64,000 bases of DNA from Hortaea werneckii (taxonomy: Eukaryota; Ascomycota; Dothideomycetes; Mycosphaerellales; Teratosphaeriaceae), in NCBI GenBank assembly GCA_037044905.1, contig JBAOKB010000154.1, positions 496,001 through 560,000 of the forward strand. The letters run 5' to 3'. Of this stretch, positions 34,831-46,242 are shown in pieces. Under the pieces are notes generated by a model. It did not search any database. It saw nothing but the letters and a program-made list of their open reading frames with translations, and was not told where the DNA came from. The translations under genes and the position numbers were made by a program. Position 1 is the stretch's first letter, and each line of letters starts with the position of its first letter.

Positions 34831-36846
34831 ATGTCTGCTGTTCTAGGGAAGCGCACGCGTGCTGCGGTAGACACACCAGGTACGATACACCCAATACCTT
34901 GCAATGGCGCAGCACGCGTAGGGACTAACAAGTTCGCAGAAAAGGTAGCTACACGCTCCTCAAAAAGGCGAATTGTCGTAAACGAGCCGAATGATGAGAA
35001 CGCCAACCCCTTTGTCCACCATGACGATCATCATGTCGCCGCTGGAAATGATGAGATGGAAGTGGAGGAGCCGGAGAGGCCGGTGAAGAAGACGCGCACT
35101 TCGACGCGGACTGTACCTGCTAAGCACGGTGCATCGGAGCGAAGGGTAGCCGTCTCGCCTGCCAAAGTTAGAGATCACTTCCACACTTCCAAGCCCGAGG
35201 TCCGTGACGACGCGGATGGAAAGAACGACTCGTCAAAGACTTCTCCGCAAACTCCTCGGCGACGCGACGCGCAGGCGAGGAAGGTGCCCATCACCCCGCG
35301 ACACCGTGTCCTGCTCGGAGGCGGTCAGCCGTCACCACGAACACCTCGCACCCGGCCACGCCTTCCAATGGTACGACTGCCGTGTATAACCAGGCCCGGC
35401 AACTGTTCTCCAGATGTTCTGCGCCAGGCAGGTTGGTCGGACGCGATAGTGAGCGGCAAGACTCAACACTTTCGTCGAGCGATGCATCGAGTCGGAATCG
35501 GCCGGCTGTCTGTACGTGTCCGGTCCGCCGGGAACGGGCAAGAGTGCGCTTGTCGATGAGGTGGTGCGCCAGTACACGGATTCTGAGCACTTGCAGCTGG
35601 CTGTTGTCAATTGCATGAGTGTTCGCAATGCCAAGGACCTTAGTCAAAAGCTGTCAGAAGATCTTGGCCTGAAGAAAGATGCCACCTTCTCCTACCTCCG
35701 GTCGTGTTTTACACAAGCCAAGGCTGGTGGTGAGAAGAAGTTTCTGGTGATTCTGGATGAGGTGGATACGCTGGTCGACCTGGATCTGGAATTGCTATAC
35801 AACCTGTTTGAGTGGTCTATGCAGCCATCCTCTAGGCTGGTCCTCCTCGGCATTGCCAACGCGCTGGATCTTACCGATCGCTTCTTGCCGAGATTGAAGG
35901 GCCGAAACTTGAAGCCGGAGCTGTTACCATTCATGCCCTACAATGCCGCGCAGATTGCCGAGGTGCTCACGACCAAGCTCAGGAGTTTACAAGAAGCGGA
36001 GATGGCAGCTGTGCCATTCCTTCAACCAGCAGCTATACAATTTTGCGCGAAGAAGGTGGCCTCACAGACGGGTGACCTGCGAAAAGCGTTCGATATTTGC
36101 CGCAGAGCAATTGACATGGTGGCATTGGAGACGGCCGAGAAAGACGCAGAGAAGGCTCTCCAGGACAGCCCGTCCAAGACTCCTTTGATGGAGAACGTAA
36201 ATCTGTCATCCCCAACAACTCCACGCTCGCCCATGAAATGCCCAGAAAAGAATCGACCGACAGCGACATATACCCTCGAAACAGCGCCCAAGGCAACCAT
36301 AGCCCACATGGCCAGAGTCACCGCCCAGGTCTTCGGCAACGGCACCATCCAGCGCCTCGCAACCCTCAACCTCCAACAAAAGGCCGTGCTATGCTCCCTC
36401 GGCGCGCTAGAGAAACGCAAACGCGAAACCCAAATCGAGAAGACAATGTTCTCCACCCCCTCCAAACAACGCAACCACGACTCCGCCCCGACGATCAAAC
36501 AGCTCTACGACGCCTACACGAGCCTCTGCAAGCGCGAGAAGCTCCTCCACCCCCTCACGAGCGTCGAGTTCCGCGACGTCGTCTCCGGTCTCGAGACCCT
36601 GAGTCTGATCCTGCCCGTCGACGGCCGGAATGGGAGTTTCGTCGTCCCCATTACTCCTTCCAAGACGCCTGGGAGGCGGGGCGGAGCGGCAAAGGTAATG
36701 GGTTTGTCGGCGGTCTAGGTGCGACGACGAGCGGGGATGAGAAGCGCGTGTCGAGTGGCGTCGGGTATAAGGAGTTGGCTGGGGCGTTGGAAGGGGCTGG
36801 CGCTGAGCTGTTGAGGGAGATTTTGGATGGGGATGGTTTGTTTTAA
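34831..36846 (+). CDS. CDC6: replication licensing ATPase Cdc6/Cdc18, three frame shifts
   Basis: AAA+ ATPase that loads the MCM helicase with ORC at origins in G1. The N-terminus (MSAVLGKRTRAAVDTP) is followed by a probable 60-nt intron (34880-34939, with ACTAAC) and a Lys/Arg/Pro-rich region with CDK-type SP/TP sites (AVSPAK, TSPQTPRRR, PITPRHR). Then come LYVSGPPGTGKSALVDEVV (Walker A), FLVILDEVDTLVD (Walker B), LVLLGIANALDLTDRFLPRL (sensor 1) and QTGDLRKAFDICRRA (sensor 2). A winged helix follows, ending GVGYKELAGALEGAG and LREILDGDGLF. Breaks: CC 35329-35330, C 35462 and GG 36688-36689, all -1. Because Cdc6 is essential, sequence error is likely. Confidence 0.92.
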
Positions 36847-37843
36847 AGCAAAATGTGGTTGTCTTTTTTTTTTTTTTTCCGCTGTAGCATATGCGGATGG
36901 TGCTCTGATGAGAAAACTCTGCGTGGCCTTCTTATATGGGTCGGCGTTAGGGTTTTTCAAGGATCCGGGTTTTTCTAATTAGCGATGGTGTTTGGATGGG
37001 ATGGGATGGCATGTCCTTTTACATCAGCGCAGCACGCAGTGTTCGAGCGTCCTGTGACTAGCATACCTTCTCGACAAAGACGATCTAAGTTCATTACCTT
37101 ATCCACTTGATCACCTTTCCTTCTTCTCACTATCATGTCTATCTCTCTTTGTCTCTCCTTCAGGATCTTGGTCAGGCGCCCCACTGTGCATTGCTGTGAC
37201 TTCTACTCGCCATAACACGGCATTCCGTGGATCACCTGTTCGAGAACACGAGGAGTGTACGTGTGATGCTGGAGGGAAGGCTGCAACAATGTAAAAGTAT
37301 AATTTGAACCCAATTGCTTTCGCCATCACGACGTTCTGTGCATGGATCGTTTCGGGAGACATGGACGAATGTGTGCTGGCCGGAAAGCTACTACGTTACT
37401 GGTGTTCAATTGAGGAACAATCTACTTGCTCCGATTTGATTTCCCCGTTCAACGGTAGTGATTCGATTCGCGGACGAATTAAGGTGATCCTCGTTGCAAA
37501 TTTCCTTGTTTGCAGTACAGCTTTTTACAAGCGTGGCGTTTATCGTATATTGACACAGGTAGATTGTTGGTCTACATGCGGCATTTGAACGTCGATGCTG
37601 TTACCTTCACATCGCATGGCCACCAAAGATCGACACTCAACATATGAAGATCGATCTAGAGTCGCTAATGCATCTGGGGTTTGTCAAGGCGACACTTGAA
37701 CAGGGCAAAGAGAGATGTGGAGAAACAGAAGAAAGATCGTAGATAGATTTTATCTCGACTAGAAAAGAAACCCAATCACCCAAAAAAAAAAAGGAGACAA
37801 TGAAAATAACCCCAACCCTGACCAACCCTAACGTGCCCCCTTC
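36847..37843. other. intergenic, convergent
   Basis: About 1 kb between the CDC6 and membrane-protein stop codons, with a 14-base T run near 36867 and an A run near 37781. Frames of up to 94 codons have no motifs. Confidence 0.5.
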
Positions 37844-39485
37844 TCATTGTCGTCGCGGCGAGGCGGGAAAGTCCATATGAGGAGGCCTGGAATGCGGCGA
37901 AGCCAAGCCCGGGCTCAGCGGCGCCTCGTACGCCCCCGGGATGGGCACAGACTCGTAGACCTGTTCGCCAGGCGCGGCGCCGAAATGCTCCTGCTGCTGT
38001 TCCCGCGGCGGCGCAGGATGTTCGGCCATCAGCGGCGACCGTTGGTCTTCTTCTGGCCGAGGAGGCGTGGGTGACCTTTCCCGCGTCGTGTGGTGGGTTT
38101 GTACGGGTGCGAAACCGACCTGCGCCATTTTGGGCGTCGCGCCTTGGATCTTGATGGGCGGGGCTTGGAGGTGGAAGGGTCGCGGTTGGGCCTTCTGCGC
38201 GACGGGGTCGACGTATTGGGTCGAGCCTTCTTCGGCGTCCGGAGCGTTGCTGTAGTAGTCTGTAGGCGCTTTCCAGCCGCCTTCGCGTGGACTCATGTAC
38301 CCCGGCGGCGCGAGGCCGGGAGTGTTGGGCGCGGATTGGCCGCGCAGCTGGGCGAGGTAGAGATCGCTTCTTGCCCTGTCTCGCGTGGCCATCGACTTGC
38401 GGAGCTGCCGCTTCGAGTAGAAGCGGTAGAAGACTATGCCGTAGACCGCGATGGTGATTGTCTCGACTACAATCTCGATAACGCAGCAGACAATGCTCCA
38501 GTTCTGAAGTCGGCAGACTAGGTCGTAGTTGACGTCGTTCTGGAAGAGCTGTTTCCGCTGGTTATCTACGCAGGCCCACCCCCACATGTCTTTATTATCG
38601 CTGTTGTTCTTCGAGCCTTGCAAAATCCCGGCACCGGTGCCCCACATGATGATACTTAAGACGAAGAAGGCGGCGGCGAAGGCTGTATAGTATACCGCTG
38701 CCTTTTCCGCTCGTCGATGGCCTCCCTTCCAGTATGCGTAGAAGACGACCAGACAGGCGAAGAGGGATATACAGGCAATTACTAGAAGAACGATCTGTGG
38801 CCACGTTTTCTGGTTCTCGGCCCACGGAGGCGCGCTGTTCCTGGGCGGCCAATCCTTTTGTCGCGTTGAAGATGGTGAAGACCGTCGCGAGCATGGCGAC
38901 AACGATCAAGGAGCAGGAGAAGTTGACGCCACGCAGCAACAGCTTAGCGACTCGTACTCTCGTTTTGATTTTCTGGCATTAAAGTCAGTACAAGCAACCT
39001 CGAATTTGATCATGTCTGAATCTTACAAGGTCCTTGGCTTGTTGCTTCTCAGTCGCTAATTCCCGCTTCTCTAGCACTTCCTCCTCCTGGAACTTTGGGC
39101 TCATAATGTTACCCAAATCGCGAGGCGGGGCGCCTGGCGTCTTCATTGCACTCTTCAGTGGGCTCTTGAGCGGAGTCTTGGGCACGCTTGGATAATCGTT
39201 ATTGTCGGTGTCCGGCATCTCGACGGATTCATGTCGATTTACGTATCCGAACCCTACGTCTGAAGGTTGCGGTTGCGCCATGTAGTGGTTCGAGGGCGGG
39301 TTCTTCTGGCTGAATGGCAAGTTCTTCGCTTCGACCGGCGAGTCGACTGCAGTGGCCTCGGCAAACCGTGCAGTCCGTGGCGACTTTAGAGACGGGGCTC
39401 TAAAGGATGGTGCAGTAGAGTCTCCCGAAGAAGCTCTGGACCGTGTCTCAACAGTGAAGGTTGGCTTCTTCTGCGTGTCTGACAT
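37844..39485 (-). CDS. fungal four-transmembrane protein of unknown function, one frame shift
   Basis: Exon 39485-39027 encodes a Ser/Pro-rich cytosolic N-terminus (MSDTQKKPTFTVETRSRASS, KTPLKSPLKSAMKTPG). A 54-nt intron (GTAAGA...CAG) leads to 38972-37844. Four hydrophobic helices follow: NFSCSLIVVAMLATVFTIF, IVLLVIACISLFACLVVFY, YTAFAAAFFVLSIIMWG and IVCCVIEIVVETITIAVYG. A conserved-looking soluble loop with WACVDNQRKQLFQND separates helices 3 and 4. The Pro-rich tail ends at 37844. One extra A in TTTT (plus letters, 38856-38859) breaks the frame between helices 1 and 2. The topology recalls SUR7/MARVEL-type membrane proteins, but no clear family signature was found. Confidence 0.75.
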
Positions 39486-39658
39486 TCTCGACGTCAGATG
39501 ATATGTAGATAAATGAGCTTAGGTCAGACAGCTGAGAAAATCCGTCTAGGACGAAGGCGAACAAGAGACCAGCTCTCTGACTGTCGTAAAAATGCGATTG
39601 AATATTAGGAGTTTGTACAGTATGAAAGAGGGAGTCCAGCTGAAGAGAAAGATGCTGT

Positions 39659-40126
39659 ATGGCGGACTTGGGGGGTAGAAAGAGGACTTCAGCCAGACGG
39701 GCGCTTCGCACAGACAGCTGCAGATTGGCTGGATGCAGATGTCGAAGCCGTGACTAGCTCGGTGAGGTCGGCAATCGTGGAGTCAGGCAAAGGAAACTGA
39801 CTTGACGGATACTCACCACTTTACTACCGCCAGCGCCAGGACAACCTCTGCCTATTGGAAGATGTGATAGGCTGAGCGAGGGCGTGAGAATTGGAGGGTC
39901 CTCGAAATAGACGCCCGGGATGGATGCGAGAGCAACAGCTTCTGCATCGGTCGGGAGGGAAGGGTCTCGGCCTGCAGAAAGCTTGCAGTTTCAGACTCAC
40001 GATATTCTTGAGCTTGATAGAGAAGCTGTACCAGGAGACTTGAATTTGAGGCACTTGGAAGAAATGATGGGGTTTCTTGACGATGTCCAGGACAAATGGA
40101 AAATGCTGCTTGCGAGCAGACGTTGA
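39659..40126 (+). CDS. small coiled-coil protein, probably spliced and frame-shifted
   Basis: Pieces of one plausible protein occur in successive frames. MADLG at 39659 leads to GLQPDGRFAQTAADWLDADV and EAVTSS. A likely intron (donor GTGAGG at about 39760, with CTGAC branch site, acceptor CCGCCAG) leads to RQDNLCLLEDVIG, then LSEGVRIGGSSK. The final frame is RATASASVGREGSRPAESLQ, then THDILELDREAVPGDLNLRH and LEEMMGFLDDVQDKWKMLLA, ending at 40126. Frame changes are needed in the six-G run at 39670-39675 and twice in the middle. It is divergent from the four-TM gene with only 173 bases between. I do not recognise the family; the C-terminus predicts an amphipathic helix. Confidence 0.45.
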
Positions 40127-40817
40127 CTACTTCTCAATCCATGGTGACAGACCTCGGGCACACTCCGCCGGCGTGGGCTGCAAGATATGGCTATGCGAAT
40201 GGAGGTGAGCTGTTACGCGCCGTGTGATGGTGCAAAAGGTGGGATGATTGGTGATGGAGCGTCGAGGGTGCATGAGCTTACAGCAACGGTCCCCATGGGC
40301 GTTTCCGCCAAGCGTGCTACCACAGCCAATCAATGTGATCGGAGAATTTCCGGACTGCGCTGGTGAGCGCTTAACACCTCTCTCCCTCCCGACCTCACCT
40401 CTTGATAGATGAGATGCATCATTACGACGCTCCATCTTCTTCTCGCCTTACACTTCCTGGTGCAGCACCGGCAGCAGTGACGAGGCATGTCGCTTTGTGG
40501 GGCCAGCTTCAAGTGCTGCGTCGCACACAAGACCAGGTCTGACATGTGGCCGCTAAAATCTCACCTATGCGAGCCAGCCCGAAAATAGATTGGTGGCCGG
40601 GGCCATGTATCTCCAAAACTTCTTTTTGACTATGCTATGTACCTCTTTCATACATACCGAGAGTGGCACGGCCAGAAGTTGACACTCGTACATGTACTAA
40701 TAACAAGAAATTTTGAAGGCCGACGGTAAGCACAACTTCCTCAGAGATGGGGCAAGAGCGCGACTACTCTTGGCTCATCGAGATGTCTCATCTGTACGAA
40801 GACGATTGCATGTGGTA
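40127..40817. other. intergenic
   Basis: No gene recognised. Open frames are short and overlap on both strands. Confidence 0.5.
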
Positions 40818-41471
40818 TCACATGCTCTGTCTCTGATACGCCTCCAGCAAGCCATCATAGAAGCCATAGAATCTGGTATTCCGATCTTGCGCCAGGTTAT
40901 TGTTGTGACCTGAATCATTCCGCAAGGCTCGCTTCTTCCCGCGATCCCACTGACTCCTAGGAGCAATGTATTTCTCTGGAGACTCCAAACCAGGATCTTC
41001 TGATTCCAAAGCCGCTGCGAATGATCTGCGATGTATTTGTCCTCTCATTGCAGCGCCGCGTCCACATGGCGCAAGCTCCTCCAGCGGCAATGGAACGAAT
41101 GTCGCCGCGAACTCTTCTGCATGATCACCAGGCGATTCGACTGCGTCTTGGAAAGGATCTCCGTTCAGGAGTCGGGTTCTACTTGAACTGGTAGATGATC
41201 TCGCGCCCTCGCAGTTGTTTGAAGCATTAGTATCATAGTCAATAGCCTCGCGCGGCTGTGCATGCGCTGAGTGAAAAGCCGTTGTTAAGAATGACGGTTC
41301 TCCTAGGTCCACGAAAGGGTTGCCAGGATCTTCGTAAAGTGTACGGCGAAGTTTCCGGATCTTCTTCGCAGCGGGCAACTTGATGTATGGACTATTTGGA
41401 CTGACATTTGACCCTGCCTCGCCTTCCACTACTGTACTGTCAGCGTTTATGGTACGAGCTCTATGGGACAC
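40818..41471 (-). CDS. probable C-terminal exon of the zinc-finger protein upstream
   Basis: An open frame of about 217 codons without an ATG at its start, so it is probably an internal/terminal exon. It encodes a hydrophilic sequence with PYIKLPAAKKIRKLRRTLYE, EDPGNPFVDLGEP, LNGDPFQDAVESPGD, EEFAATFVPLPLEELAP and a final DRNTRFYGFYDGLLEAYQRQ. The short NPFxD/DPFxD motifs could bind adaptor or EH-type domains. It follows the zinc-finger gene on the same strand. A small exon-like piece between them (41659-41606, ELCYYCFWLRDDVDESLK, donor GTGAGT) would connect the two, but the splice phases do not fit without an indel. Confidence 0.5.
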   Translation of the reverse strand: MSHRARTINADSTVVEGEAGSNVSPNSPYIKLPAAKKIRKLRRTLYEDPGNPFVDLGEPSFLTTAFHSAHAQPREAIDYDTNASNNCEGARSSTSSSRTRLLNGDPFQDAVESPGDHAEEFAATFVPLPLEELAPCGRGAAMRGQIHRRSFAAALESEDPGLESPEKYIAPRSQWDRGKKRALRNDSGHNNNLAQDRNTRFYGFYDGLLEAYQRQSM

Positions 41472-41689
41472 AAGCCAGCACTAGAGACGACTCAAATGAG
41501 ATGGTAAAAAGAAAAAAAAAGGAAAGAAAAGAAAAGAAGAGATTCTGTGATGGCATTAAACATTACGTGTGTATGAACAGGATGAAAAACCTACCTTTGA
41601 CTCACCTTCAACGATTCATCAACATCGTCACGAAGCCAGAAACAATAGTAGCACAATTCCTGAAACGCAAGATCAGAGGGCCCACTTAC

Positions 41690-43089
41690 CATGCTTCTCG
41701 GCATACTCGGACCGTTGCTGCTGCTCCCACTGATGACAACGATCACAGTGGCCGTTGGAATGGAGGAAGGTGGTCACGGGCCTCTTGCAGCGCTTGCAAA
41801 CATGCATCAGCTCCTGCGGCGCCTGATCGAAACCTAGAGACATGTCAGAATCGACGGAACCCGATCGGTGCCTACTCCCTTTGAACGCATCCGTCGCTTT
41901 CGACATCGCTAGAGCGGCTATCTCGCCTGCTGTGAAGTGCGGAGGGGATATCCTACCTTTGTCGTCTGCGCGTACTTCGGCTATCAAGGTGTCGTCTCGG
42001 TAGAAGCGTGCATCGTTGCGTTCTGCTGGCGTGAGAGTGAGGTCTGCAACGGGCAAGTCGGCTGGTCTCTTAGGGCGCGGCTTGCCTTGGGCGTCTGCTC
42101 GACGACATGCAGCCTCATGCTCTCTGCGCTGCGCCGCGTTGGCCTTGGCGTTCAACTCGCTCTGGATCCTCATCGCTTCGAAGGCGTCGACATTGCCGGA
42201 TGCTCCGCTCGCTAGCTCCATGTTAGCCAGGTTCTTGCGTACAATGGCATCTCTCTGGTATTGCGGACGACTATCCGGATTTGCCCTCCGCTTCCCTTCG
42301 CGCTCGTCGGACCACGAGCTCGATGGCTTCTCCGGGTGCTGGTCCTTTCGGGATCCAATGTAGTCGCGCCGCTCAGCCGAGCTCATCTTAACAATCTGCG
42401 ACTTGTCCTTGAAAGCGTCTGAGAGGCGACGGCCGGCCGACGCGAACAGGCTGGACAAGCTACCGCGGCGTGATCCAGGGCGACTGCTCCCTGTCTGTGT
42501 CAGTGCGATCGGCCTTATTGAAAGAAGACTTGGAAGAGCCTCTGGATCCAGGCCGAGGGCGATTAGGGGAAGCAGGGGGTGTGGGCCTTGTTGATGACCA
42601 TCCGCCGCGGATGGTAGAGGAATCAAATCTACCGTCGGCGTCCCTGTATATTCTGGGGACGGTGCTGTTGGATGACGATGCAGACGCTTGATGTGAAATG
42701 GTCGGAGCGGATTTGGTCGTAGAGGTCTTGACAGGAGTTGGCCGTTGAGGACCTACTGGCTTTCTTCTAATTGCTTCGGTGGCTTGTTGAGCTGTTCTCT
42801 GATCAGCAGAAACGATAGGCTTCCTGCCCGGCCCTGCCGGGTACGTAGAATGGTGGTTGACTTTCTCCTTACTTGACCTGGCGTTAGATGACCGACCAGC
42901 AGCTGCTGCAGCCGCTGCAGCGGCGTTCGTGTTGTACTTTTTATCCTTCGGCGGCGGCGGCGGCGGCGACGAGGTGGCGGAAGGACGAAGGGTATCTCTC
43001 ATTCCGATCGCTTTGTCACCAATGTAATGAGCATCCTGGATGGCAAAGTAGTCTGACATACCGAAAGGGTTGTTCTCGAAATTGGACAT
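41690..43089 (-). CDS. uncharacterised fungal protein with Cys-rich zinc module, one frame shift
   Basis: Starts MSNFENNPFGMSDYFAIQDA at 43089. The N-terminal half is Ser/Pro-rich with a run of six prolines and a run of nine alanines. The middle (SLSSLFASAGRRLSDAFKDK, then a conserved-looking SSAERRDYIGSRKDQ) is helical and charged. The C-terminus carries a zinc module, VCKRCKRPVTTFLHSNGHCD followed by RCHQWEQQQRSEYAEKHG, ending at a GTAAGT donor (41689). The frame shifts once between about 42470 and 42500, near GACAGGGAGC, needing one base fewer (or two more). The remaining protein probably continues at 41659-40818. Function unknown; no catalytic motif seen. Confidence 0.7.
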
Positions 43090-43688
43090 GATGGAGGTAC
43101 TTACCGGTTTGTTCGTAGTACTAAAGGTGCCTTCGTTGAGTTTTGTTTCTGTATGTGTGTGTAGGATGATGTTCGGTGTAGCCTGCTTGCACCGGAAACA
43201 GAAAATGAGAACGTCTGACAATGGAGAGTGACCGCGCTGCTTGGCGGATGGCGCTCGACAATAACCTTATACTACTTGCATCGGGCAAGTCAAAGAACGT
43301 AGAAGAAACAAAGAGCAGGAAAAGCCGAACACACGAGACACTGCCTCTCAGACTGCGAGGAAACAAGAGGCATTGTACTCACGGACAGAATTGTATGAGA
43401 GACAAAGGATCTTTGTTCATGAACAATGTCATACGCTAGCTGTGTCTGACTCTCATGAAAGAAAAATGATCAACGTCTGAAGGATGGAAAAGCCTCCGTC
43501 GCAGTCGATGCATGATGTGATCTGTAGACAAAGGGAATTAACAGAGGTCGGGATGGCGACACAATGTTTTAGAGATCCAAAGCAAACCCAAACGCCTTAA
43601 GACATGTCAGTGAGCTTTCCGTGTATGGCCAGGTTAATGAGAATCGTACCTGAGCTCTCATGACGATGCTCATTAAGTATTAAAAAGG
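43090..43688. other. intergenic
   Basis: Upstream region of the zinc-module gene and 3' end of the wall-protein gene. Frames up to 81 codons, no motif. Confidence 0.5.
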
Positions 43689-44829
43689 CTATAGCATGAA
43701 AGCCAGACCAGCGACAGCAAGCGCTGCCGTGATGAGGGTGGTGAAGAGATTGGTGCCGAGACCAGTGGCGGCGCCTGGCGACGGCACAATGTTGGAGGTG
43801 TTGCCGTAGTCAACACCAGATGGGTAGCTGCTGGCGACGGCACGGCAGTTGGGGCCCGGGCAGCTCTCCATGGTGGTAGGGTATGGCGCGCTGGAACCGC
43901 CGTTGCTGCCACCTGCAGACGGAGCTGGGGAGGTGTTGGCAGAGCCAGCGCAGTCATCGCCGGTGCAAGATGGTGAGCCCGCGCCACCTGTAGGTGCTTG
44001 GACCTGGCCATCTCCAATCTGGGTGACGGGCGAGCTGCCACCGGGAGCTGCGGAGCCAGAGCCAGAGCCAGAGCCACCGCAGTCGTCTCCATCGCAAGCA
44101 GGGGAGCCACCGCTGGGAGCTGCAGAACCTGAGCCACCGCAGTTGTCTCCATCGCAAGAAGGCGAATCGCCACCTGATGGCGTGTTGCCAGAGGGCTTCC
44201 GCCAGGAGTCTGGTTGCCGGAGCCATTGCAGTCGTCGCCATTGCATGCCGGACCAGTAGCAGCTGGCGGGCTACCACCGTTGTTGTTGCCGCCTGCAGGC
44301 GTCGTGTTGGCAGCCGGGTTGGTGACAGGCACGCCGTTGGTGGCCTTGCAGCCACATGGCTCAGTGATTGTCACAGTCGGCGTCTCCTTGCCGCATACTG
44401 TGCATTCCTTTTCGGTGACTGTGAAGCCGTCTGGAATATGAGTAGGACCCGGGTAAAAGTCGGCTTGTCGTCTGTGCAGCTCTCGGTGACAGTGTATGTC
44501 GCAGGCACCATACCGGTCGGGCAGAGAGACATGTAGGTCGTCGTGTAGGTCGTCGTGTAACCGGGGCCAGTTGGCTTCGATGATGAGGAGCTCATCATCT
44601 CGCACTCAGGGCAGACTGTGAGGGTCACACCGTTGGTTATGGTGATCATGGTCTCCATGGACATAGTCGGGCAGTCGTCGATGGTAAGAGTCACATACGA
44701 CGTTGACGAAGTCGGGGTAGGGGCTGGTGAGCTTGAGCCTGCCTCGTATGCAGGTGGAGCAGCCGTGGTTTGGGCATAGGCTCCAGAAGCGGCGAGCGCC
44801 GCAGCAGCAGCAGATCTTCTGATCTTCAT
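43689..44829 (-). CDS. GPI-anchored, Ser/Gly-rich cell-surface protein with repeated CxGDDC units, two frame shifts
   Basis: A signal peptide (MKIRRSAAAAALAASGAYA) is followed by a Thr/Ser/Pro-rich stretch and Cys pairs (TVCPECEMM, ECTVCGKETPTVTITEPCGC), as in fungal wall adhesin-like proteins. Then comes a Gly/Ser/Pro-rich repeat region with four spaced units: CNGDDCNGSG, CDGDNCGGSG, CDGDDCGGSG and CTGDDCAGS. The C-terminus has a small-residue omega region and a hydrophobic end (FTTLITAALAVAGLAFML) that fits GPI attachment. The frame is broken twice by -1 changes at GG 44462-44463 and GGG 44193-44195 (plus letters). Acidic GDDC units suggest disulfide- or metal-linked spacers, which is inference. 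Confidence 0.82.
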
Positions 44830-46242
44830 GTTTTTGGTGTGGGGTGTATTAGAATATTGCGTTGATGATAATGCTAGTTGTACACCAGAGTACAAGTTTG
44901 CTGACAGCAGAACGAGTGACGAGGGATAATTAGGTAGGAAGCCTGCTCGATGGACCGAACGAGTGGAGATCCAACGAAAGCAAGTGTATTAAAGATGTAT
45001 GATAAGACGAAGACGAAAGTAAGAAATCGAGAATCTGCGTACCTTATAGACGCGGCCGTTCGCAGCAGCGGCGTTGTTGATCTGGCTGCATTCCAGCTGT
45101 GATGAGCCCGCTTCGCCATAACCCATTCCGTCGCTGGGCAACAAACAGCCGAATGCGGTATGGTAACAAATGGCGGAGATGAGCTGCGAAATGAGAGCAC
45201 CGAATGCGCGGTCATTGGTGGCATCGATGCATCTTGGGCGTTGCAGGTGCCGGTTCAATTGAATCCCAAGGCCCTATCTCTTGCCTCCTGCCTTATATCA
45301 AGTCAGCAGTCCCACGTATCTATCAGGTCTACAGAGAGCGGCCCGTAAGTAGCAACTCGCAAAGATGCTAAGCGTGAATCAGAAGGTATCTCTTGGACAA
45401 CCTTGTACTAGTTGACAGCTCCATTCGAGGTTGCTAAAATCTCAGGGGATTCTCATGCCAATGTCAGGTCGGCTCCCCTTGTCGCACATCTTAACCAGCA
45501 TGTTAATACACGTAATTATCCAACGACAATTTACAATCGGATCCAGACCGAAGCATTACGCGAGACCTGGATGATGCTTCCTTCACAATATGTTGTTCAA
45601 TGCGAACGGGGTCAGGCCAAGCAGCCACACGCGCGAATATGCATAATCGGTGTGCAAGTTAGAGCTTGCCAGTCCCATCGTAGCTAGCTGTGTTGGCGAC
45701 GCAAACGTAGCAGAAAGGACGGCAGACACATAGAGGTTACAGTTGGTGATTGGCCGTTCAGTTCGAGAAAATCTTTGCCATATGTTAGCAGACAAGGCAG
45801 GCCAGGCCAGGCAGGCCACGTGGAGCTGACCCAAGGAATCCAGAGACGCTCCGACTGCTATCGGAAAATTACATGCCACGGAAGAGATGTTGTTTGCGGC
45901 GCGCAGGCGTTGCGGCGTGAACTCAGGGGTGTGCCTTAGGCTCTCGACCCGGATGGATGAATCTATGCCAGCAGATTTACAGCTCCTTTTCCTCTGTTCA
46001 GTACGGCATTACAGTTGGGGCGAGTGAAAGGCGGCCTCTCGCAGCTCACAATCGATGAAACGTCTCGCGTTCGGGACTTTTGTGAGAATTTTGATTCGTG
46101 GAATGCTATCGCTGCTACGGCATACTTTTAGTGAAGCCATGACTATTTTGCACTGCCTTCTCAGTGCTTCTGAACTCATCCACACTGGGAGCATTTACCT
46201 CATTCGCGTAACCTCGTCTTCATGATGCCATCAAGACACCGC
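44830..46242. other. 1.4-kb intergenic region
   Basis: Lies between the wall-protein start and the enolase stop. The longest frame (minus 44874-45224, 116 codons) lies in the expected 5' UTR/promoter and has no motif. No gene supported. Confidence 0.45.

Noticed and set aside
37808..37835. CCCTAA-like bases near the end of the four-TM gene
   Set aside because: Only two imperfect units (AACCCTGACC, AACCCTAACG); not a telomeric array.
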